Shown here in pieces: positions 1 through 11,100 of a DNA stretch of 64,000 nt. How positions within the stretch are numbered: the first letter of the stretch is position 1; every line of letters begins with the position of its first letter. The notes below the pieces were generated by a model. That model saw nothing but the letters and a program-made list of their open reading frames with translations, ran no database searches and had not been told where the DNA came from. The stretch is taken from NCBI RefSeq assembly GCF_020085105.1, contig NC_058063.1, positions 20,080,262-20,144,261 of the forward strand. The letters run 5' to 3'. The DNA is from Siniperca chuatsi (lineage: Eukaryota > Chordata > Actinopteri > Centrarchiformes > Sinipercidae). The position numbers were made by a program, and so were the translations under genes.

Positions 1-195
1 AACCTATAAAAAGGTGCAAGAATCACGGTAAGAATTTTGTGTGTTTTTCAAAAATGAATACCTACACTGGTTATTGCTTTCCAAAACTTTCCCGGGAATT
101 CTACTCCCGCCCTTCCACCTACTTCTGATTACACAGAGAAACCAATTTCTTGCAAAGGTAACGTTAAATGACTTGCCCACGGACATACAGCTCAC

Positions 196-313
196 TTTCT
201 AGTTTGCCAAGATATGCTGCTGTTGTGATGTTAGCTGTAGTAGCAGGAGAGTTGGGAGGATCACTATCTGGAGCTGGTTTGCTGGCTCTGGGAAACCGTC
301 TCGTCCTTTCTGG
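196..313 (-). other. possible internal coding exon, unassigned
   Basis: On the minus strand an open stretch of 118 nt lies between an AG acceptor (CTAACAG ending at 314) and a strong donor (GTGAGC starting at 195). It would encode a Pro/Ser/Thr-rich peptide containing PAPDSDPPNSPATT and ending AAYLGKLE. There is no in-frame ATG and a stop lies just upstream, so it could only be an internal exon of a gene leaving the window on the left. I do not recognise the peptide. It may be chance. Confidence 0.2.
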
Positions 314-615
314 CTGTTAGCTTTGCAGCAGCAACTGTAGCGACATTTTGCTAACCCAACAACATAGCTAAGCTAACCTAGAACCCAGCTTTTTTCATAG
401 CGCTCCAACTTTTGTGTGTGGCCGCTCTGAGCGCTTCTAGTTGAAAATCTCTGAACTTTTCAGAAAGGCGCTGGTCACTGTCGCTCGTTTTCACCAACCA
501 TATATTATATTATATGGGGCGGGACTTGTCACCCTGGTAACCAAGAAATTGGAGGAGAAGCTTGTTCTGGCCTTGTTTGTCTATCCTGAGCTTTGTGATA
601 TATGTCGGACAGGAT

Positions 616-939
616 TAGGGCTGCAACTAACGATTATTTTCATTATCGATTAATCTGCCGATTATTTAAATCGATTCAATCGTTTAGTCTATAAAATGTC
701 AAAAAAAATGAGTGCAACGTGATGCCTCCAAAATGCTTCTTTAGTCCAACCTACAGTCTAAAATCCAAAAACTCTTCCTTTACTATCATAAATGACAAAG
801 AAAGCAGCAAATCCTTACATTTAAGAAGCTGGAACCAGCAAATGTTGCCATTTTTGCTTGAAAAATGACAAACAATTAATCGATTATCAAAATAGTTGGC
901 AATTAATTTTCTTTCGATCGACTAACGGTCGCAGCTCTA
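616..939. mobile_element. hAT-type MITE, 'GGCTGCAACTAACGATTA' family
   Basis: This 324-bp non-coding element has imperfect terminal inverted repeats starting TAGGGCTGCAAC on one side and, inverted, TAGAGCTGCGAC on the other. It is flanked by 8-bp duplications matching at 7 of 8 positions (608-615 GACAGGAT, 940-947 GACAGGAA), the length typical of hAT transposition. Related copies occur at about 5790-5960, 8395-8632, 27635-27950, 48955-49205, 53866-54228 and 57848-58186. No transposase is present, so it is non-autonomous. Confidence 0.75.
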
Positions 940-2314
940 GACAGGAACTACCATAACAGAGGCAGAAAAGCCCATTAGTGGGAGCAGACTGGCTGCATGC
1001 TGAATGTTGCTGGTGAGTGTTGTGCTTTTATTAACCTACACGTTGAAAGCTTGTTGTTAGCTCTGTAGCCAACCCTCAATTAATGCAGCTTTATTTTCTC
1101 TCACCGCACAAGCACTTCATCCCAGCGCTCCCCAGTGCCCTGCCAGTGCTTTTCTGCCAGAAATAAACACTATATGGACACAAGCCCTTACTACGGTTAC
1201 AGGGACACTCTGTGTCTCTGTTGCTCTGAAACTTTCCCAAATAATAATAGGTTTTTAGGTTAGTATGCCTATGCAAAATCATGAATGTAATTTACTTTAA
1301 TACTGAAATCTAGTAATAAACATAGGTTAATTGAACATTTTTGGTTAACAATATACAGGGTTGCTAACATGCTCTCACGCTGCCCTAGTAAATCTCACGC
1401 AAAATAAGAGGGAGCCCTTAAAATCCACTCCCTCATGAAGAAATATAATTATAAATGTTAAATAGGCTTTCTCTGCACACTGGACAAAGTCTGAACATCA
1501 GGCTTTTTTCAAGATTTAAGACAAGTTAGGTTAGATTAATTAGGCTCACCAATAATGTGACCCTAAAACTGCCCCTGGAGGTGAACTACAAATTTGAAAA
1601 TCAAATCATCATCATCGTCATGCATTGGTATCATGTCAGGAAATGAATTGCCTTTGTAGTCGTATCAGTAAATAGATGTGAAAGCAATTCAGACAAAATC
1701 AGCAAGAAAAATATGACAAATCCAAACAAAATATTTCGGGCTAAGAATTAAATCTAAATATGCTGATCAACCATACTTATTAATCCTTGACCATAATTAT
1801 TATCTCCTCCTTTGGGGTGTGTAACCTTTTTTTCAGCTGCATTACATCAGCACAACAATTAGCTATAACAATGCAGACATTTGTTCCGACATACTTTGTG
1901 CGTTAATGACTGATTGACCGAACAGTCAGATCAATATTTATCAGGTTTGACAGTCTAAATAGTGGACAACCGTCACTGACGTTAAGGCTGACTAGATCCA
2001 GGTTTTACAATATAACACAAGCGAAAACGTTCAAAATGTTGTCAAAAGTCTGTGTTTACTTTCTAACGTTAAACGCGAACTGTCCGCGAGCCACAGAGAG
2101 CTAAACTGGATAAAGTAGTCTCGCGTGCTCCTGCGAGCAAGCGCTAACGGTTAGTCTTCAGGAGGGCCCGGTTATAAACAAACGTTAAACACTAAGTGCA
2201 GAGACAGTAAGTGGTGTTTCGCTCCGTGTTTTTATAACAACATCTATGTTACATACCTTCCGTTATTTGGGTGTATCTTGCTGTTTTGATTTGCTCATCT
2301 TCGGGCTGTAAACC
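940..2314. other. intergenic stretch, no gene seen
   Basis: Both strands were read. There are only short ORFs with no recognisable domain and AT-rich sequence. The part around 2040-2240 is somewhat richer in CpG and could be a promoter, but no exon could be tied to it. Confidence 0.5.
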
Positions 2315-2614
2315 GGAAGGAATTCTTCTTCTTCTTCTTCTTCTTCTTCTTCTTCTTCTTCTTCTTCTTCTTCTTCTTCTTCTTCTTCTTCTTCTTCTTC
2401 TTCTTTTCTTCTTCTTCTTCTTCTTCTTCTTCTTCTTCTTCTTCTTCTTCTTCTTCTTTTTTTTTTTTTTTTTTTTTTTTTCTTCTTCTTTGTGTTTATT
2501 GGCGGATCGCAAACCAACTCTAAAGGTGCATACCCGCCACCTACTGTGTGAAAACTGATTTGCGCCAAAGAAAAACGAAACAAAACAAACAAACAAAAGG
2601 TAGGAAGGAATTCT
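2315..2614 (-). mobile_element. short retroposon with (GAA)n tail and 12-bp target duplications
   Basis: Perfect 12-bp direct repeats GGAAGGAATTCT at 2315-2326 and 2603-2614 bracket about 276 bp. Read on the minus strand the insert has a unique head, a segment carrying GGTGGCGGGTATGCACC, then a long oligo(A) and (GAA)n tail. This is the layout of a retrotransposed copy inserted in minus orientation. The head resembles a dispersed fish LINE/SINE sequence, but I cannot name the family with certainty. The poly-Lys, poly-Glu, poly-Arg and poly-Leu ORFs here are artefacts of the triplet tail. Confidence 0.7.
2322..2491. repeat. (TTC/GAA)n microsatellite, ~170 bp
   Basis: The tract is an almost pure TTC repeat, interrupted near 2404 by an extra T and near 2460-2480 by a poly-T run. 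One strand is entirely pyrimidine and the other entirely purine. It forms the tail of the retroposon at 2327-2602. Confidence 0.95.
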
Positions 2615-5185
2615 AAACTGTACACAAAATCATATACTTCCGGTTTTGGTGTCTAGCCTTCAGGGTTTGTATTTAAGAAATGAGAATTTGAATAAATTGA
2701 GAAATTCACACTAGAGCTGAAATGATCAATTAATCAATAAGTCACACAAAATTGACACTTATTGAATTGTTATACTTGCTAATATTTTGTGATGTCGCAT
2801 CAATTTATGTGAGGTTAATATGACAATATATTTGTCATGTTTTTAACCCTTAACCTCATAATTGTTATATATCTTCTTAATTGTCCACAGACTTCATCAT
2901 TAGTCTTGTTATGTAATACTTTCAGTAAGGTAATATTTGAATACCAAGGACACAGAAATGAAAGAAAATTTTATTTCCAAACATGCACTAATACAAACAT
3001 GCACTAATGAACAGTAATGACTAAGGGTTGCTGTGAAAAAGCAAAGAAGCATGAAAAAAACTAAAATAAAAGGCACTGTTATTCCTGTTAATATTATGTG
3101 ATGTCGCATCAATTTATGTGAAGTAGGTTTGTATTAGTCATGTATTTAACCCTTAGGTTAAATACAGTAGGTTATATTCTGCCACATAGTGGCGCTATTT
3201 TCACAGAAATTCAGTTAAGACATTTAATTTAGCCCATTAATAGTATTTAAAACCACCTATGGGTGGTGATTTGCCAGTTTCTGTCACCTTTCTGTCAAGA
3301 TCTCTGAACATTCACTACTGATATGAAGGAACTAGGCAAGAATACGTTAATACCCCACCTCCCTCCCATAAACTCAAGAACAGATGCACTGATAAAACAC
3401 TTTTAAAAAACTAAAATAGGCCTACTATATTATGAACATCTATACAAATGAAGCATGAAAAAACTAAAATTAAAGGTACTAAATGCTACATACACCAACG
3501 TGAATAGTCACTATAAAGTATATTGAGATACAAAGGGAGGGGAGAAGGAAGTTGCAATAAAAAATTAAATACAATAATTGTATTTGAGGGAATGAAATTG
3601 GGTAAAGTGTGTCTGCTGATGGCAATGTTAGCATCTTAAAATAAAGTTATTTGGCCCAGTTATTTTCATGTTTGCATTAAAAAGTTTCAAAATTTTAAAT
3701 AATTTAAAAGATGTGATTGAAGGCTTGAATGTGAGACATTTGAGTGAGCAAGTTTGGAGATAAAAAGCCTGAGAAATGAGAATAGGGATACATCATAGGA
3801 GTAGTTTATCGTTCCTTTGAAAACACGCCACTTTAAGGAGAAACATTTCACAGTTTTACATTACATTTAGCCTCTTAATGAGCTTCTTGGGGAAATATTG
3901 ACATACGTACAAATTCGAGGTACTTTTTATGCAACTTTATACTTCTACTTCACTACATCTCAGAGGCAAATATTAATACAGTTTCAAAAGGAAAGAAAAA
4001 CAAAAGACATCCCATAACATAATCTCTATGATTCCTAATGACTTTGACAGTTAAGTAAATTATTGTTCACGTGAAAAATTCCCTCCAAAACTAGAAACAA
4101 TAAGAAAACGTCTTCACATTGTCGAGTAACAAAATGTCTGCCAGTGTTTGTCTAACAGTTAAGTTAAGAAAACATCACTTTTTACATCATGTGCAAGATG
4201 AAATTCTCAGCTTCATTTATACAATTTAAAAAACAAGTTAATGAGCTCCCAGAGTAACAGTTCATCCGTGAAAAAGGTGCTACAAAATTCACAGGTGCTC
4301 AAAACGTTATTAGATTTAATTATGCAATAAGAGAATACCTTTATTACCTAAATGAGACCAGGGTGAAGAGGATTTATTTAATGAACAGAAACTGTTAAGA
4401 AAGTACTGTTATTATGACCACATCATTTCCATCAGCCACATTGCTTCCTGTTCTGCCATCTTTCTCAGAAAAGTGTCAACAATGATGAAAGTGATGTATT
4501 TTACTATCTTCCATTAACAGCAACTCTGAAAGCTCGAACTCAGTTTGATCTGGAGGAACGGCGCCCTCTTCCTGTTTTATGCCGTAAAGCAATCGAGCAG
4601 ATTTCTAAATCTGAGCTCAAGTTTCTAAGTTTACATCCAAATGTAGTGCAAATTTTAAACCAATTTCCAAAAAAAAAAAGAAAAAAGAAAATGTGAATTA
4701 TTACGTGTTTCCGTCCAATACTGTTATTCGAATATTAGGATTTGAGCGCATTGAGATAAAGCAGCGCTAATTCTCCAGTTTGGTGCCATTAAACCATCGC
4801 AGAAGAAAATGGCAAAACAAGATGAAGTAAAATGATGTAGAAACTCAGTGGAAATGTGGCATTTCTGTTTGTCTCCTCATTGCTCCACACAGATCTGATG
4901 CTTTCGTCTCTTCAGTGGAAACTCCAGCTGTGGGCAGAGCAAGGCACCAAAACTGTAGAGTTGGTGGAGTTTGAATCCCAATGGGGCAATTCATGCTAAA
5001 ATATTTATTAGGTATTATGGTAGATGTAGAATTGATATCATTTACATGAAACAAGGCGCAACTATGACTAACGTGGATTATCTATGCAGTGGTTTGTAAA
5101 GCTGCAGATGTTTCACTTGTCCGGCTTCATCGTTTTCACATTTTTAACAAAAAATAAATAAAAACATCAGTAGTTGAAATCAGGA
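2615..5185. other. intergenic stretch and probable 3' UTR of the matrin-like gene
   Basis: No coding exon was found. A ~28-bp segment beginning GTGATGTCGCATCAATTTAT occurs twice (about 2790 and 3100), probably parts of one repeat. The right end just below 5186 is presumably the 3' UTR of the minus-strand gene. A minus-strand AATAAA (TTTATT near 5004-5009 on the plus strand) could be its polyadenylation signal. Confidence 0.45.
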
Positions 5186-8100
5186 TCAATCAGAAACGGA
5201 GCCTTGAGAACTTTGTGTTGAACTTCTTGATGGTTTCTGTCGAAGCTTCTGGTGATGTTTCTGAAAGAAGAACGTAAACAATGTAAGGCCAAGTGTGTGT
5301 GTTAGTGTGTTTAATGTTGTGTGTGTGTTTGTGTGTACCTGCAGGTTGTCGTAGTGTCTCTGGCTGCTGCAGTGGAGGTCCTTGGCGGTGCTCTCGTTCA
5401 GGTAGAAAACAGAGCAGAGGTTACAGAAATACCCTGATTTGGGGACCACGAACTCCTGACCTGAAGAGGGAGACGGTGAAAGTGAAACAGGAGGAAAGTC
5501 ACAAAACATTTGCATCTTTTGTTGATTTAAAATAAAATAGGAGTGTGTTAGTGTGTGTGTGTCTCACCAAGGGGGTTGTTGGGTTTAAAAGCTGGCAGTT
5601 TGAAGTCGGCAGTGACACAAGGAGACTGAGAACGAGATCGCTTTGCTTCAGGTCCAACAAGCTCCCTCCTCCGTTTACTCACAACTAAAGAAGAGAAGGA
5701 AAGAACAATCTATAAAATCACATTAGCCCAACAATCACACATTAACAGCTGTTTTTTCCATCCGCATTGCAATGTAAGTAGAGAAGAAACGATTAATCGC
5801 TCAATCTGCAACAATTTTGATAATTGATTCATTGTGTAAAGTCATATTTCAAGCAAAAATGCCAAAAAGTCACTGGTTCCAGCTTCTCCAATATGAGAAT
5901 TTGTTACTTTTGTTTGTCTTCTATGGTAGGAAAATACATTTTGGAGGGTTTAGGACAGTTCATCTCACTTGTTTTGTCAGAAGAACTGAGGAGGAGGAAG
6001 AAGGAAGCCCTCCATCCTTCCTTCTCAATAAAATTTGTGGGAAATTATTATAACGGGCAAGATTAGCATTTTAGAGAACTATAGTGACAAGGGGCCTTTG
6101 AGGAAGCCTTGGGTGAGAGGATGGAAGAGATCAAAATAGACAAAGTACGTCTTTCAATAGATCAAGTGATCTACTTGGTTTTATTCACAAAAATATGCAA
6201 ATCATTCCTAAAGCAAATCCCATACAGTGTAAAAAATGTTAAGCTTGCTATTCCTTGATTTAACATGGTTTCCTGTGAAAGGTGCTGCCTCAGTCTGTCT
6301 AAGCTCTTCTTCCGTGTTCTCTGTCCCCGCTCAGTGTTAGGACAGGTTTCCACGCCTGGCCTAAGACAGGCCTATATATGGTTAAAAACTGAATCCAAAG
6401 CTTTTCAATGGTTACATAGTATGCATGATTTACCGTAAGCAGGGTGAAGTTCCTGTTTTATGAGCAAAGCTAAAAGAAGAGCCTGTTTTTTCAGTTTGTC
6501 AGTCTCTTAGGCTTAGTTCCCTGTTTGCTTGCTGGGTAGAGAGCACCGAACGCTGAATTCACTCTTGGCCTCTGCCCTCTGCGAACACCCTCTCTTTCAT
6601 TCTGCTCCGGTGGTCAGTGCCACATCAGAGGTTGGATCCTGGCGGTTGGTGGAGGAGTGCATTGTGGAGTGGCGGCGAGGATACAGATAATGGTGCCATT
6701 CATGGACTGTACCTCGCACCAAGGGCCTTTGAAGTGGTTGTAACAGGTTACTACACAGGCCACCCTCTTTGAACGTTGTCCATGTGGAGGGGGGCGAGTG
6801 GAGACAAAAGTGCTCTTAGCCTTGAGTTTCCAATACTGTATGTCAAGCTGGAGATATGGCAGGTGGTCTGGTATCCATCCTGGTCTGGCGTAGGCTATAT
6901 GCTGCCAGGCTCTGGGATTCGAGAGCTGAGTATAGCTGAATTTTTCATGATTGAAGCTGTACAGCTGCAGGCGCTGTTTAAAGCCCTCGACGGGGCCTTG
7001 CTGAGCAGGAGGGGGGGCGCTCTCGGAGAAGTTGGGCAGCAACTCCTTCGGCTCAGAACAGCCGTCTTCTGGTCCAGGAGTGGCCAGGTTCTCTTGTCTC
7101 CCAAGTCTAGATATTTCAGGGACAGGGACGGCGTCCCCTGTATTTGCAGGTTGCGTTCTTCCCCTTTGTTTCCCATCAGTGCTGGTAGGGGTGGTGGAAC
7201 ATAGTTGTGGAAAATCCTCTTCCATCCAGGAGGTAGAAGATGTGTGGGGACTGCCATGGTCAGGCCTGTCTCCCCCGCGGGTACTGGTCTAGGGATAAGG
7301 CAGCACATTAGTGATCTGTGTCCTGGACAGTATCCAGCTGTTTCACAAAAACACATTGTAGAATGCTCCCATCTTTGATCAATGTGTTATGTGGATACGG
7401 TTTTAATGAGAAAAATGAGATAGAGACACAAGACAGGAAGGAGAAAGATGACAGATGACAGTTTGTTGCCAAATTTCCCTGGTACACACACACACCAACC
7501 TTCATCTTTGTGGAAGAATTTGCTTCGCTCTTCTGCAGGCTGGGCTTTGCTTTAGAGGGCTTTGAAGTCAACTCCTTATCTGCAGAGGAGGAGGAGGAGG
7601 AAGAGGCAGCAGAAGACAGTCTCTTTCTTCCTACAGAGGGAGGAGATGAGGAAGAGGAGGATGATGATGATGATGAGACGGCATTCATCCTGACTAGCTC
7701 ATCCTGTAAGGCAGGAACTAGAGCTTTAACCAAGGCCTGTAGGGCAGACTGTTTTCCTTCTTTGGAAGAGGAGGATGATGATGATGATGAGGTGACCTTC
7801 ATCTTGAGTAGCTCGGCCAGTAAGGCAGGAGCCAGAGTTTTAACCACGGCATCCAGGTCAGACTGTTGTGACAGAGACTGGACAGCTAGAGGGACGAAGA
7901 GGAACAGAGTGTCAGACAGAGCTGCAGCATTTTGGTGGTTGCAAAGTCTCATACAGAGTCCCGTTTGTAAGATGAAGAAATGTAGAGTTACTTTTCAAAA
8001 TATCGTAAAGTGATCTCAGCTTTCTTGCTTGTTACTTCATAAGCTGTTACCATCTTTTCTCTGGGAAATGTTTTCTACTTGGCTTACAAGTTAACATTTG

Positions 8101-11100
8101 CATCTGAACCACTGGAAAGTGCAGTAAAAATTACACACAATACATAGCTGTACATATGTAAGAAGCATTTCTTCTTCCTTGTAGGCAAGCAAAAAGTAAA
8201 TGCAATTTTCAAACCTTAAAAAACCATTTGGTGAAGACGGCTGACATGGTCTTTATTATGCTAATTTTACTAAGGAAAAACGTGTTGATTGTATTTTTTA
8301 TTTCTCTCTTTTCATTTAATATTTCCTTTAATTTGTGATTCTTTATTATTCTACCCGTTAAACTGTATAGCATTTGAATGCTGTCAGTCAATTTAGGCAA
8401 ATGTCGATTTATCGATTGGTCGATCAGAAAATGAATTGGCGACAATTTTGATAGTTGATTTATCGTTTTGAGTCATTTTTTATGAGAAAATGCATACATT
8501 CTCTGGTTGCAGCTTCTCAAATGTGAATATTTGCTGCTTTCCTTCATCTTCTACAGTGGTAAACTGAATATGCTTGGATTTTGCAAGCTGAAAGATTAAT
8601 CAATAAATAATCTGTAGTTGCTGCCCTAAACTGCAGATCTTGAAATGGTCTCTGCTTACCCCCATTCAACATTTCACGACGCCTTGACTTCTTTCGTTGA
8701 GGGGATGAAACCTCTGTGGACGATCGCCTCTCACGGCTCCTCTTCGGCGATGATCGTCTCTCACGGCTCCTCCTCGGCGATGATCGTCTCTCACGGCTCC
8801 TCCTCGGCGATGGTCGCCTCTTACCGCTCCTCCTCTCAGGGCTCCTTGAACTTGACCGATAGCAGGAGAAGGATGGGCGGTCATATCGTGGGGAGTGAGA
8901 ACGAGACCTGATGAAAGTAGGGATGAAATAAGTTTCTAACTCAATTAATCTAATGATAATTTAAAGAATTGCAATTAAATAATTAACAGCAAATCTAGCT
9001 TTCTCAAAGGGGTGACTGACAAATCCAAAGAGGCCAAAGATGTTGATGCAGATGTTTCAATCGCAGGTCTGGAGCTGAGTGACGATCGTGATCGGCAATC
9101 TGGTTCTCAGTCAGTTGGATTTTTGGTATGCCAGAAATTCTGGTTACACGGTCCGATTTCCCTCATGGCTACTGTCAAAAGATCTGTCATCAACTGTAGT
9201 GAGCTTGTTTTTATATTATTGCAGTAATATTTTACATGTTGTGGCTAAAACTGTGTCTGTCTTCAGACTGCTGTGATATAAAACTGAACTTTGCTGCAAT
9301 ACAGGAAGGAGCAGTTGTATACGGGTGATACTTCTAAAGTCAAAGGATATTGAGGAATTGTGCAGATTCTGCAGACTTTAACTACAGAACAACCAAAGGA
9401 GGTACCTTGAAGAACCCATTCTTAAAGAATTTATGAACTTTAGCACAAGTTACACTAGCCTCACAACAACGTGGGTTCAAGAAAGCTCCTTCAAGGTACA
9501 CGTTTTAACTACTGCAGGACGTCAAAGTGCTGTAGAGGCCCTTAGCAATGAGCTATGCCGGCTGTGTCACGCGCTGCAGAGGTAGCACCAAAAGTACAAG
9601 TCAGCGACAAACAATCCTGAGGAACTCTCCTTTTCTGCCCAGTGTTTCCTCTACGGTATTTTGGTGCAACCCTTGTGGCCATTCCCCAAAAGTATTCAGA
9701 AAAAAAGGCAATAATTATCAAAAAATAACTCAAATTGACAAGACAGTTAAAAGAAAGACGACTGACTGTTTTCGGAAGAGTTTGCAGTTCTCAAGGTGAA
9801 GGCTGGTGTTCTGGTGGGAGATCCAATCCTAGTAGAACAACAGACATAGAGCATTTAGATAGGCCTCTTTATCATCAAAACTGCTATCAGCATCAATATC
9901 TCAACTGCCATGTTTGTGATTGACAACACACATCTTTTATTCAACATTACAGCAGCCTTAAAATAATTTCCTTAAATCTCCAAAGTTTGTGTCTCGTCTT
10001 TGGTCTGTTGAGTCCAAGTGTCCAATTCCATTTCTCTGCTCTTGTACGTACAAGTCACAGATTGTGTTGATATTAAAAGAGCAAGTCTACAAAAGAAAAA
10101 TATATTTATCTGGTTTCTTTAAATCTTCAACCAACAGCAGTCATCCAAAAAACAGGAACAACCCAACTGAGGAGCTGAGACATTAGCAAACAGTAAATAA
10201 AAAGTTGTGTTTAAATGGAATGAATATACACTGTGGGACAAAAGCCAAAAAACAGAGACAAAAAGGAAACCGCCATCTTCCATCATCCTCTGATGCACTT
10301 GTTCTTCAGATTTGTGAAATTATGCAACAGTCATTAGTAACTGTAAATCTAGCACTGGCTGTTACACCAATGACTCTGATCTCTCTAAACTAGACAGAAT
10401 GGTCTAACAGTTTTAAGTCAATGTTAATCAGACACTGTAACCTTGAATTACAGATAATAAACAGTTAGTTGTGACTGGCATCCACTGAAGCTACTCAGTT
10501 GTCCTCCTGGATCTTCTTCATTTATGTTTCACAATCTACATTTTGTCATCATTATTGTATATATACTATTTTCTGTTGTGAATCTATTCTGTACACGCGA
10601 CATCTATTGCATGTCTGTCTGTCCTGGGGGAAGGAACCCTCCTCTGTTGCTCTTCATGAGGTTTCTTCCATTCTTTCCCTGTTTAAAAGTTTTTTTGGGG
10701 GGAGTTTTTCTTCATTCGTATCGAGGACAAAGGGTGTTGTATGCTGTACAGATTGTAATGCCCCTTGAGGCAAATTGTGATTTGTGATATTGGGCTACAT
10801 AAATAAAATTGACTTGACTTAACAGAGTTAAACAATCTCTCCCAAAGTTTGCAATCCAAGCTTGGTTTTGCAAAATGGTACACAGCTTATATGTGGTGGC
10901 AGGCTTCTTAGTAGCATTTCATAGTCATTACTGATCCATTAAAATTCGAAAAATATTTTACAAAAATCCTTTCAACTAGGCTAGATAGTATTGCCCACAA
11001 AATCAGTACTTTCCCACAAAATAAAAAATGAAACAAATTCAATTCAATAAACAACCCACCATTTCCTAAAGGGAGATAGAACAGAGGGCAGTCTTCCACT

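Noticed and set aside
2249-2625. Poly-Lys/Arg, poly-Glu and poly-Leu/Phe ORFs
   Set aside because: They are translations of the (GAA/TTC)n retroposon tail in different frames.
7510-8013. Acidic plus-strand ORF with Glu and Asp runs
   Set aside because: It is antisense to the Ser-rich exon 7885-7500, whose phase joins the RS exon.
9542-9733. Minus-strand ORF containing a basic stretch, considered as a missing matrin-like exon
   Set aside because: No zinc-finger spacing or RRM motif appears, and neither end has a splice site in the right phase.
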